Below, one piece after another: positions 25,111 through 35,249 of a stretch of 64,000 nt of DNA (positions within the stretch are counted from its first letter, which is position 1; the number at the start of each line of letters is the position of its first letter). Under the pieces are notes generated by a model, which did not search any database, was not told the DNA's origin, and saw only the letters and a program-made list of their open reading frames with translations. The position numbers and the translations under genes were made by a program. The stretch comes from Aphelocoma coerulescens (Eukaryota > Chordata > Aves > Passeriformes > Corvidae): contig NC_091033.1 of the NCBI RefSeq assembly GCF_041296385.1, forward strand, positions 16,256,001 to 16,320,000, given 5' to 3'.

Positions 25111-25760
25111 TTGAGGTCGCTTCCGGCCATGCCCCGGCACCGAATGTCTCGCGCGGGAGCACTCCCGGCCCCTGGGGAATTTCTGAGGAGGAGTGGGAAT
25201 TTGGGGGCTGGGCCGCCGACAGGGACCGACGGAGCCGCGCCGGTCCGAGCCGCGCGGAGCCGAGGTGAGCGCCGCCGGGCCGGCAGGCGGGAGATGCGGC
25301 ACGGAGCCGCGCCGCCCCGGGTCGTCCCGCCCGCTCCGTGCCGTCCGTGCGCGGGGCTCGGGCGCCGCCGGGTCCCCTTCGGTCAGGTGCCGGTGCCGTT
25401 CGGCAGGCGCCGGGGGCGGGCGGGGGTCTCCCGGCGCGGGACCGCCCCCGCCTGCCGGAGGAGGCGCTTTCGTGCCGCGAGCCGCGCGCCGCCGGGTCCC
25501 CCTCGGCCCGGCGCCAGTGCCGCTCAGCAGGCGCCGGGGGCGGGAGGGGTCTCCCGGCGCGGGGCCGCCCCCGCCTGCCGGAGGAGCCGCTTCCGTGCCG
25601 CGAGCCGCGCTCCTCCCGGTTCCGGGAGCGCGGGGCCGTCCTCGGGCGGCGAGTGCCGCCGGTTCCGTGGGTCGCGTGGCTTTTCCGGTCCCCTCGCACC
25701 GTGGAACAGCGCCAGCCCGGAGCGAGTCCCAGCAAGGGGCGCTGTAGCACGCTTGCGGCT
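25110..25760. promoter_or_regulatory. CpG island with a ~124-bp tandem duplication
   Basis: This region is extremely GC- and CpG-rich. A unit beginning GCCGCCGGGTCCCC at 25364 is repeated at 25488, a period of 124 bp. Both units contain CAGGCGCCGGGGGCGG and CGCCTGCCGGAGGAG. Long open frames exist on both strands, but they follow the base composition and show no recognisable domain. The island follows a 'GAATTGAGG' block that, in the other copy, precedes a TATA promoter. It could be the promoter side of another gene copy that the retroviral insertions interrupted. Confidence 0.55.
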
Positions 25761-25933
25761 TGTCCGCTTCATAGTTTGCTTGCAAAAAGCCACCGAAAGG
25801 AACAATGGAAAAAAACCCAACCCCGATCTCCCAGGCTTTTTATCCAGGAGCTTAATTGGTATTGCTCTTTAACTGAGCCACGGCTTTAAATAATGAATGA
25901 TTTAGCAGCCTCTGAGATAATCCTTGTCCCCTC

Positions 25934-26398
25934 TGTGATTGACGGAGGCAGACAAGGAGGTTTAATCAAATTAGAGAAGTTATTAATTACAGCAAGCAAG
26001 GCATAAGCAAAATCAGCGCTGGGCGACAGGGGAGTCCCCGCTCCACCGACTGCCGCAGGGGTTTGCAAATTTCAGTCCTTCTTTTATGCAGGATCATTTC
26101 CTGTTAACTTATCTTTAAGGGAGTACTCTACGCATGTGTGAGCTTGTTGCTAGGGGGTCGTTTTCTGCCTTCTGGTGGTCGATGGCTGAAGGCAAGTAGT
26201 CTTCTTCAAGTGCCCTCTGGGTGACCCTTTCCTTATTTGGTCAGTTAGTATCCCCTGCTTTTCTTCCTGGAGCTTAAACAATAGTACACTTACAGCACTT
26301 ACAACCTTTACATATGGATTTGTTAAGACATTTCCTGTTATGTACGTTGTGGCCTGTGTCAGCTGTTTTCAATGAACAAAATACCCTTATTTATTACA
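25934..26398 (-). repeat. 3' LTR of the younger provirus
   Basis: The LTR is 465 bp with TG...CA ends and matches 32303-32767. On the minus strand a TATA-like GCATAAAAG lies at about 26082-26090, and an ATTAAA-type polyadenylation signal lies downstream near 25964-25969. Confidence 0.93.
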
Positions 26399-26414
26399 AT
26401 CCCCCCTTTTTCTC
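26399..26414 (-). other. Polypurine tract
   Basis: The minus strand reads GAGAAAAAGGGGGGAT directly before the 3' LTR. This is the expected primer for plus-strand DNA synthesis in retroviral replication. Confidence 0.88.
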
Positions 26415-26418
26415 TTGT

Positions 26419-27150
26419 TCATTTTTGTTCATTGAATCTTTTTAGCTCTTGTTTAGCTAATTCTAACATTTCTTCTTCATGATTTTCTGGTATCTGCTGG
26501 TATTTAGCCCTAAGGAGCATTAAATGTGCTACTTCTAAGCGCCCTTTTACTATGGAGATCAGCTTATTGAATATACACGGCCCAAATGTGAGTCCTAGGA
26601 CTAACAGAATTAGAGGCCCTGCAATGGTAGATAACAAAGTGGTTAACCAGGGTGAATGATTAAACCAGGATTCATACCAGCTCTGTTGTGCCTCTCTTTC
26701 TCTTTTCTGTTGTTCTAGCCGTTTTCTTAGTTCAGTCATGGTGTCTATCACTACCCCAGTGTGGTCTGCATAAACACAGCATTCTTCTTTGAGTGCTACA
26801 CACAGTCCTCCCTGCTGAAGGAATAATAAGTCTAATCCCCTCCTATTTTGTAGGACTACTTCTGATAGAGATCTTACTGATTTTACTAGGCCATCAATTG
26901 CTTGTTCTATTCGGCTTAGATCTTCATCTACTGAGACCCTTAGTGCTCTTAATTCTTTTTGCTGGGTGACTAAGGATGCTACTCCAGTTCCTGCCCCAAC
27001 TCCTCCTATAGTGAGAAGGGTTGCTATGGTTAATGCAATAAAAGGTTCTCTTTTTACTAGGTGATGATCTGCTGTGGTGTGTTGTTGGTACATGTATTCA
27101 CTAGGATGATACGTGATTCGGGGTATGATGGACACTTGAATACAATAATC
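26419..27150 (-). pseudogene. env: env remnant: transmembrane (TM) subunit fused in frame to pol
   Basis: The last ~240 residues of the 1329-residue frame are a gammaretroviral TM subunit. A basic VKR site (about residue 1120) precedes a hydrophobic, Gly-rich fusion-peptide-like segment (about 1121-1145). A heptad region follows, then the CX6CC motif at C1203 and C1210-C1211, a membrane anchor around residues 1254-1278, and a ~50-residue charged tail. Apart from a short stub, the receptor-binding SU is missing, as is env's own start. The reading frame runs uninterrupted from integrase into this part, so an internal deletion made the join. As it stands this is not a functional envelope. Any translated product would be a Pol-TM fusion. 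Confidence 0.88.
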
Positions 27151-30100
27151 GTGGGTGTAATTAAATAGTTGAATTCGATGTAGTTTAAGTTCTAGCGGGG
27201 GCCTTTGAGTTATCATGCTCTTTTTCCATAATTCTTCTCTATATTTCATTAAGGTAATAATGTAATGATTCATGTTTTGGTCTCTTAAATTTGGGTGATC
27301 TTGAGGTTCCCCCATATTATAAGGCATTCCATACAGCATCTCAAAAGGGGAGATTCCCATGTCAGATCTTGGTTGAGTCCGTATGTTTAACAAAGCTAAT
27401 GGTAGACATTTCACCCACGACAACTTGGTTTCAAGCATAAGCTTTGTCAATTGCTTCTTTATTTCCCCATTCATTCTTTCTACTCGTCCTGAACTTTGGG
27501 GATGCCAGGGGGTATGATATTCCCACTTTATTCCCATAATTCCCATTACTTCTTTGATGATTTTAGATACAAAGTGGGGTCCTCGGTCGGAGTCAATAGT
27601 CTCAATTATTCCATATCTAGGGATAATATTTTCTAATAGAACTTTGACCACTGTCTGTGCTGTTGCCCTTGCTGTGGGAAATGCTTCGACAAAATGCGTT
27701 AGATGGTCTACTATAACTAATAAGTATTTACTTCTTCCTACTTTGGGCAATTCGGTGAAATCTAGTTGTATGTTAGCAAAGGGCCTGTGTGCTAGTGGTC
27801 TCCCTCCCAATGGGTGTTCTCTTAAATAAGCCTTATTCACTTTAAGGCAAGTTATGCAGCCTTTAACAATTTGTTTTGCCAAATTATATATTCCAATACA
27901 CATATACTTGGTGGCAAACTGGTCTGCTAGTGCTTGTGTTCCCCAATGAGTTTGGCTATGTAACCTTGGTAAAATTTCTACTGCTATTGATTTAGGTAGT
28001 ACTACTCTTCCATCTGGGAGTTTCCATTCTCCTTCTGAATTTTCTTTTAGCCCCATTTGTGATAGTTTCTCTTTTTCTTGTTCTGTAAAACTATACATTC
28101 TAGTTTTATTGAGGAATTTCTCCTTTGGTTGTTCCTTATCCTGAACTTGTTGTATAACCAAAAGTGCTGCCCTTTTTGCTTCTTGGTCTGGCCCATTATT
28201 ACCTCTACTCCTAAAATCTAATCCTTTCTGGTGTCCTTTAAGATGTACTACAGCAATTCTTCTAGGCTCCCGTAAGGCCTGGAGTAGCTGTCTTATTAGC
28301 TCCTGATGGACTAAGTCTTTCCCTTGAGAGTTTATTAACCCTCGTTCTTCCCATATTTTTCCAAATGTATGTACCACTCCATATGCATATTTGGAGTCTG
28401 TATATATTGTCCCTGTTTTATTTTTCAGCCATCTCAGAGCTCGTAAGACTGCATACAATTCACAAGCTTGAGCTGACCAGGATCTACTTAGAGGTCCTGA
28501 CTCTAAGACTTCTGACCCTTCCTCTTTAATGATTGCATAGCCAGATACTCTCTTTCCCTCGATTACCCGAGATGATCCGTCTACAAACAGCCTCTCCCCT
28601 TCTTCTAATTCTTCTTCTTCTAAGTCCGGTCGGATTTTGGTTTGTTCTTCTATGGTTAACATGCAATCATGGGCTAATTTTTTCTCATTTGGTTCTCCGT
28701 ATAAGAACTGGGCCGGATTTTGTAGTGTAGTGACCTCTAGTGTTAGCTTTGGGGAATCTAATAAGATCCCTTCATACTTTAAAAGTCTCGAATCTGTTAT
28801 CCATTTTTCAGCTTTTTGTTGCAATATTCCCCTAATATTATGTGGAGATAGTACCTTGAGTTCCCCATTAAAAGTTATTTTACGTGCTTCTTCTACCAAG
28901 AGAGCACAGGCTACCACTGCCTGTAGGCATGTAGGCCATCCCTTGCTTACTGGGTCTAATAGCTTTGACAAGTATCCCACCGGTTTCCTTCTCCCAGCCC
29001 AATATTGAGTTAATACTCCATATGCTGTCCCATTTTCAATGTTTACAAATAGATAAAATGGTCTTTTAAAATCAGGTAAACTTAGTACTGGAGCGTTAAT
29101 TAAATCCTGTTGCAGTTGTTCTAAGCTCTGCTCATCCTTTCTGCTCCATTTCAATAACCCGTCATGACTGAGCTTGTTATACAGAAATTTAACCTTGGTA
29201 CTATAATTATCAATCCATTGTCTACAGTAGCCTACTAATCCTAGCAATTGCCTTACTTGTCTCTTGCTCCTTGGTGGCGGGAGTGAGAGGATTCCTTTCA
29301 CTCTTTCAGGGTCTATTTTTTTCTCTCCTTTACTCAAATAATGGCCTAAATATTTTACTTCTTCTTCTACAAACTGTAATTTTGCCTTTGATACTTTTAG
29401 TCCCTTCAAGCTTAAAAAGTTTAACAGTTTAATGCTCTCCTCCTGAACTTCTTCTTCTTTTTTTCCTGCAATCAGGAGGTCATCCACATACTGAATCAAA
29501 GTAATGTTTTCTCTTGTTTGATATTCTTGGAGGATTTGTTCTAATGCTTGTCCAAATAAATTTGGTGATTCTGTGAACCCTTGTGGCAGCACGGTCCATC
29601 GCAACTGTTGTCGCCTATGAGTATCTGGGTCCTCCCATTCAAAGGCAAAATAATCTCTACTATTTTCGTCTAAGGGGCAGGCCCAAAATGCATCTTTTAG
29701 ATCAATTACACTACACCAGTGATTTTCTGGCCCTAGTCTACTTAATAGGGTGTATGGGTTAGCAACCACCGGGAACCAGGCCACTGTCCTCTTATTAATT
29801 TCTCTTAAATCATGCACCGATCGATAGGATCCATCTAGTTTCTTTACTGGTAAAATGGGTGTATTAAAAGGGGACATACAGGCTTCTAGGAGTCCCTTGC
29901 TTATTAGTCTATGTATTTCAGGCTTTAGTCCTCGTTTCCCTTCTGGGGATATGGGATACTGCTTGATCCTTATTGGAATTTCTGGATCTTTTATGGTTAC
30001 GGAGAAGGGCGGAATGTTCAGTTGGCCCACACTGTCAGGCGTGTACCATACCTCAGGGTTAATTTCCTTTTCATCCTCTACTCTAAGGGGGCATAGTTTG

Positions 30101-30459
30101 ATTCTCAATTCTTTATTAATTACCTCTAGGTTTATTCCCAATTCTACTATGAGATCTCTACCCATGAGGTTATACTCTGCTTCTGGTGCCAACAAAAGGC
30201 TTCCTATTCCTATTTTTGATTCGGTTTCTATCAGGACATCTTTAATAACAGGGACCTCAAAAGGTTCACCCTTGGCGCCCACTACAAGGGCGGTGTCTCG
30301 GGAGACTTTACATCCAGATGGTAAAACTTGGATAGTTGATCTTTCTGCTCCCGTATCTACCAGGAATTCAAATTCCTGGCACTGGGGACCGACTTTTATT
30401 TTTATCAAGGGCTCTGGATGTTTCTTGGTCCCCAGTAAGTAGAGCCCCTGACCCCTCTA
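27150..30459 (-). CDS. pol: pol polyprotein (protease, reverse transcriptase, RNase H, integrase), 3'-truncated and fused to env TM
   Basis: The frame runs on from gag after a single UAG at 30457-30459; its first Met is at 30408. Counted from that Met, the protease has DTGA at residues 18-21. Reverse transcriptase has the VLPQGF motif near 273-278 and YVDD at 307-310. RNase H shows D610 (FVDGS), E650 and D671. Integrase has the zinc-binding residues H817, H821, C851 and C854, and the catalytic triad D883, D941 and E977 with DD35E spacing. No stop or frameshift is visible through these domains, which is unusual for an endogenous copy and agrees with the low LTR divergence. The integrase C-terminus gives way to env sequence at about residue 1070-1095. 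Confidence 0.93.
30435..30459 (-). promoter_or_regulatory. gag-pol UAG readthrough site
   Basis: The gag stop is UAG. The sequence after it (AGGGGUCAGGGGCUCUAC on the minus strand) stays in the same frame into pol. Gammaretroviruses make Gag-Pol by suppressing such a UAG with the help of a downstream pseudoknot. The frame relation is certain; the structure has not been tested. Confidence 0.75.
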
Positions 30460-31896
30460 ATCTTCTTTGAACATCTTTTCATCTCTTATCCTCTTTCTAC
30501 AATCCCTTCTGATGTGTCCCTTCTCCCCACAATAAAAACATACGACTGCTTCCCTCCTTTCCACTCTCTGATTTCCCTCTGTGTTCCTAGGGGCCTTTCT
30601 GGGTATTTGCCCCATTCGGCGGGGAGAGTCTTGTTTTCTGCTTTCCCTTACTGCTGCCACCATCATTCTGACTTGTCTCTTGTGATTCTCTTCATCCCTC
30701 CTGACATATACTTTCTGTGCTTCCCTCAACAATTCATCTAATCCTCTCTCCTGCCAATTTTCTAGTTTTTCTAGCTTCCTCCTGATGTCATCCCATGATT
30801 TGGCTACAAATTGAGTTTTCAGAAGTGCCTGACCCAACTGTGTGTCTGGGTCCAGGCCTGAATACAGCTGTAGATTCTTTCTTACCCTTTCTAGCCAATC
30901 TGTTGGAGTTTCCTCCTTTCTCTGCCTCTCATTAAAGGCCTTATTTATGTTTTGTCCTCTTGGTACTGCCTCTCGGACCCCTTGTATAACTATTGTCCTT
31001 AAGTCCTGCATATGAGTTCTGTGTGCTGGATCCTGATGATCCCAATTAGGGTTTTGTAAAGGCCATTTGATATCTGCCTGTGGGCCTTGGGCATGTTGGG
31101 CATCCCAAATTTGCATTCCCGCTCGCCTAATCATGTTCTTTTCTTCTGCAGTAAAAAGAATATTTAGAATTGACTGCAACTCATCCCAGGTCTATATATT
31201 AGGGCCTAAAAATTGATCTAGCTTCTCTGCAACTCCCAGGGGGTCTTCTAATAGGTTCCCCATTTCCTTCTTAAAGTCCCGTACATCTCCAGAGCTAAGG
31301 GGAACTGAAATAAAGCCAATTCCTGGTTGGGGTCCCCCCATAGGCACTTCTCTTAATGGATAGAGGTTATGACGTCTAGCTCTGCCCCTTGTCATTGGTC
31401 CCTCCCGTTCGGGTTCAGGATTCCCTTCCTCTTCCTCTAGGGGCTGCTCAGGGAGTGGGAGTGGGGGTGCTTGCGGGGCCTGCGGAGGTATATAGGGGGG
31501 TGGAATCAACGGGACTTCCTCTTTCTTTTTATCTTTTCTTCTTACCCCCGAGTTTTCAGATTTTTCCTTTAAAGTAAACAGGAGTACCCCGGGGGTCTCT
31601 ATCCATATTTTTGCATATTCACTCTCTTCTCGACTAAAAGGAGTTTTGGAATTTACCCATAAATTCAAATCCTGTCTCACCCAGTCCTCGTAGGACCCAA
31701 ATATAGGCCAAAATACATTTTGTGATATCTGCTTTCCTCCCCAGACCTCTATACAATAATAAATCATCTTGGCCTTATCTTTATTCTGTGTACTCGAATA
31801 ATGCCTCCAATTATTCAATAAAAGCCCTAACGGACTATCCTCAGGTACTGGGGGAAACCTCATGGAACTAGAGGGCTTGCTTTTCCCCTGTCCCAT
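30457..31896 (-). pseudogene. gag: gag polyprotein with one in-frame stop
   Basis: The start is taken at 31896 because it gives MGQGKSK, the myristoylation context typical of gammaretroviral matrix; the open frame itself extends 30 codons further upstream. A proline-rich region with a PPPY late-domain motif follows, then capsid sequence. A UAG at 31192-31194 interrupts the capsid, between GPNI and TWDELQ, with the frame continuing on both sides. Near the end a single CCHC zinc knuckle (CFYCGEKGHIRRDC) marks nucleocapsid. The terminal UAG at 30457-30459 is in frame with pol. The internal stop means this copy cannot make full-length Gag without suppression. Confidence 0.92.
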
Positions 31897-32281
31897 CCTC
31901 TGGAGTGCCTTCAGGCGTTCTGTGTGTGGAATCACTCGCTTCCCCTGGTTCGTGGCCCACGCCCTCGCGGGCAATGGGAACCGCACTACTGAGGGTCCAC
32001 ACTCGCTTGGGGAGTCCGGCTGCCGGCCCCCCTCTCACACACCGCACTCGCCACACTCCAGGATACCCGACCCCGACCGAACGGATCCCTTTTCCGCAAA
32101 TACTCACGCTTCCAGCGTCTTCGTCCGGACCTCTGCGCACAAAGTTTATGGGGCCGACCGGTTCCCTTTGTTTAATGCCTTGAGTTTAGGTTCGTCGGTG
32201 GGAGCGAGGTAAAGACTGAGGATACCGAGGCCACCAGAGGTGGGGCGCCTCCCCTATCTCTTGTCTCACCGTACCATTCCC

Positions 32282-32299
32282 ATCCAAGTCACGGCACCA
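32282..32299 (-). other. Primer binding site, tRNA-His-like
   Basis: Three bases inside the 5' LTR, the minus strand reads TGGTGCCGTGACTTGGAT. As I recall it, the tRNA-His primer site of ERV-H-type elements differs at one position (C for T in CTCGGAT). Confidence 0.82.
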
Positions 32300-32302
32300 A
32301 AT

Positions 32303-32767
32303 TGTGATTGACTGAGGCAGACAAGGAGGTTTAATCAAATTAGAGAAGTTATTAATTACAGCAAGCAAGGCATAAGCAAAATCAGCGCTGGGCGACAGGG
32401 GAGTCCCCGCTCCACCGACTGCCGCAGGGGTTTGCAAATTTCAGTCCTTCTTTTATGCAGGATCATTTCCTGGTAACTTATCTTCAAGAGAGTACTCTAC
32501 GCATGTGTGAGCTTGTTGCTAGGGGGTCGTTTTCTGCCTTCTGGTGGTCGATAGCTGAAGGCAAGTAGTCTTCTTCAAGTGCCCTCTGGGTGACCCTTTC
32601 CATATTTGGTCAGTTAGTATCCCCCGCTTTTCTTCCTGGAGCTTAAACAATAGTACACTTACAGCACTTACAACCTTTACATATGGATTTGTTAAGACAT
32701 TTCCTGTTATGTACGTTGTGGCCTGTGTCAGCTGTTTTCAATGAACAAAATACCCTTATTTATTACA
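32303..32767 (-). repeat. 5' LTR of the younger provirus
   Basis: This is the partner of the 3' LTR, 465 bp long with TG...CA ends. It sits directly upstream (minus strand) of the primer site and gag leader. Differences from the partner include GACTGAGG for GACGGAGG and CTGGTAAC for CTGTTAAC. Confidence 0.93.
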
Positions 32768-32904
32768 CCTCTATCTTGACAAGATTAAGGTGAATTTGGC
32801 TTCTTAGGTTATGTAATTAGCATCTGCTGTCTGAACTAACATTTGCTGTCTCCAGCTAGTTAACTTGTGCTTACGTGAGTTAGTTATTGACTGCCCCTTC
32901 TTCA

Positions 32905-32925
32905 ATCCCCCCCTTTTCTTTGGGT
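32905..32925 (-). other. Polypurine tract of the older provirus
   Basis: The minus strand reads CCAAAGAAAAGGGGGGAT followed by TGAAGAAGG, the LTR start. The junction CA|ATCCCCCC (plus strand) is the same as in the younger element. Confidence 0.75.
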
Positions 32926-32937
32926 ATTTGTAATTCT

Positions 32938-33159
32938 TTACAAATCTTGCATGTCTTTAAAGTAAGAACCCTTCTCTATCTTAGTTCTAAGTTTATGCTT
33001 GTGCCATGGAGCATAAGCATCTCGATTCCAGGTACATAATATCATACAACAGTAACTACTAATACAAACACTAAGTAACAATGCAATAACACAAATAGCT
33101 ATTACAAACAATTGTTTAAGCAAGGTAAGTTGGGTAACCATGCTGTAAGTTTGTCTCAT
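32938..33159 (-). pseudogene. env-like C-terminal tail fragment (older provirus)
   Basis: A 73-codon frame has a strongly hydrophobic segment (FVIAICVIALLLSVCISS) followed by cysteines and a basic tail, directly upstream of the polypurine tract. Position and shape fit the membrane anchor and cytoplasmic tail of a retroviral envelope. There is no fusion peptide or CX6CC motif, so the assignment rests on context. Confidence 0.45.
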
Positions 33160-33309
33160 ACCTCCTCAAACCTTCAAGAACTGTAATCTAAGGTGATCTG
33201 ATGCAATGTTCGCTTTGGATAAATAATTTTAAGAGTTTTCTGGGTATGATTATGAGACCCTTTATCCTAGCCCACCCATCTGTGCTCATTTGTCCCTTGT
33301 CTTCTTGTA

Positions 33310-35200
33310 TCCAATTTAAATCATCAGTGTCATATGGTGGTTTTTTTTTTTTTTTCTACTTATAAGGATGCTAGAAGGAATTAGAGCTAGGGCTTGGATC
33401 TGAACCCCACTGGCCACTGCCTTTGCTGTTTTGTCTGCCATAGCATTTCCCAGTTCAGGGATAGTGTTACCCTGGGACTGTCCCTTACAATGCATTATAG
33501 CCACTTTTGAAGGTTTTACCACTGATTCCAGTAACTGTACAATTTCAGTAGCTTGCTTGATTTCTTCTGTGAGGTTAATAAACCCCTTTCTTTCCAGATA
33601 GCCCCGTGAGCGTGTACCACCCCAAAAGTATACCTCGAATAAGTCCAAATGTTGATAGGTTTTCCTTCGGCCAATGCCAAGGCTCGAGTTAGGGCTATTA
33701 TTTCAGCCTTTTGAGCTGATGTCCCCACAGGTAATGGTTTTGCCTCAATGACAGCGTCTGTGGCTGTAACTGCATACCCAGCGAGCCGCTTACCATTCTT
33801 GACATAACCGCTCCTATCGGTGAACCAGTTTGCCGCATTTTCTAGCGGAGAGTCCTTTAGGTCCGGGCGGCCGGAGTAAACCGCCTCCACGGTTTCGATG
33901 CGGTCATGCCGTACAGGCTCCTCAGCAGCCTTGCCCCAGGTAAGCTGCTGGGTTTAAAATGTTAGTTACTTGGATACTCACATCCTCCGATTCTGCTAGG
34001 ACAGCCTGGTATTTGAGAAAGCGAGATGGGGTTAACCAGTGATTTCCTTTCTGTGTGAGCACTGCTGACACCGTGTGAGAGACAAAAACAGTTATCTGCT
34101 GTCCCAGTGTGAACTCGCGAGCTTCTACGTTCAGGATCACGGCTGCCACTGCACGCAGTGCAGGCTCTCCGTGGCTGACCACGTCCAGCTGCTTGGAGAA
34201 ATAAGCCACCGGCCTTTTGTAGGGTCCCAGCTTCTGTGCCAAAAGTCCCAGCGCCAGTCCTTGTCTCTCATAATCAAAACAACAGAAAAGGTTTAGTGAC
34301 ATCTGGTATGCCCAGTAGAGTTACAAATACATTATTAGTCTCTGGTGTCCAGCATAGGTGAGTTCCCCTAGTCTCTTTTAGGAGTTGGTATAAAGGTTTC
34401 ACAATGAGTCTATAGTTGCAGATCCGTAATCTACACCATCCTGTCATTCCCAGAAAACTTCTCAGTTCTTTGGTTCTTCAGTTGGCCAGGGCAATTTGAC
34501 AAATTGCCTCCTTCCTGTTGTCTCTCAAGGCTCTCTCCCCTCCTGCCAGTTCATACCCCAGATATGTAACATTGTGGAGGACTAGCTCAGCCTTTTCAGG
34601 AGAGACTCTATATCCACTTAGTCTCAGAAAATTTAAAAGACTTACAGTCCAGTTCTTGCAGTCTTCACAGGTCCTTGTTGCTATTAATAGATCATCAATG
34701 TACTGCAAGAGCGTACCTTCCCTTTCCCAAGCGGCGGCGTCCAGGCTTCCAGTTCCTCGGCTAATTGATCTCCAAATATCACGGGTCTATTTTTGAATCC
34801 TTGTGGCAATACAGTCCACGTAAGCTGGCTTTTTCTCCCTGTTCTGGGGTTTTCCCATTCAAAGGCAAAAATCTCCTGACTGCTTTCAGCTAATGGCAGA
34901 CAAAAGAAAACATCCTTTAAATCTAAAACTGAAAACCACACTCAGTCACTTGGTAATTTTGTGAGTAAAGTGTCCTCAGGTCCTGAACTAATCAATAACT
35001 TCCATTTGGCTTTTGTACTGGTAGAATTGGGGTATTGCAGGAAGGTCTACACTCTCTCAACAACTTCTGATCAATAAATTTACTATTATTGGTTCCATTC
35101 CTACTCATGCTTCATGCCTTAGTGGATATTGTTTAACTGACACTGGTTGTACCCCTTCCAGTAGTTCAATAATCACTGGGGGAGCCCGTTTTGATCTCCC
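33310..35200 (-). pseudogene. pol: Degenerate pol of the older provirus (RT and RNase H)
   Basis: Fragments in different frames follow the order of a retroviral pol from right to left. VKQYPL is near 35130. The RT core has DLKDVFF and TVLPQGF (34.9-34.8 kb), YIDDLL is near 34.7 kb, and the RT connection lies at 34302-33922. RNase H has WFTDRSG near 33.8 kb, continuing to MADKTAKAVASG near 33.4 kb. Stops and frameshifts separate them. The polymerase motif is YIDD here versus YVDD in the younger provirus. Integrase is not visible, so a deletion joins RNase H to the env tail. Confidence 0.88.
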
Positions 35201-35249
35201 TGGAATTTCAACATCTCTTACTAATGGGATCATCTGATTTGTTATTTTA

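Larger units (their letters stand above)
25934..32767 (-). mobile_element. Class I (gammaretrovirus-like) endogenous provirus, nearly complete
   Basis: Two 465-bp LTRs in the same orientation (25934-26398 and 32303-32767) flank gag, pol and an env remnant on the minus strand. Both LTRs have TG...CA ends. The flanking bases CCTC at 25930-25933 and 32768-32771 form a 4-bp target duplication. Comparing the LTRs by eye I find about seven substitutions (roughly 1.5%), so the insertion is fairly young. The primer site is tRNA-His-like, and gag and pol are separated by one in-frame UAG, as in gammaretroviruses. Defects are one internal stop in gag and loss of most of env (SU). The element inserted into the LTR of an older provirus. 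Confidence 0.95.

Noticed and set aside
25045..25889. Overlapping open frames of 180-260 codons on both strands in the CpG island
   Set aside because: They are high-GC sequence with few stops, open on both strands, with no domain; part is a 124-bp tandem duplication.
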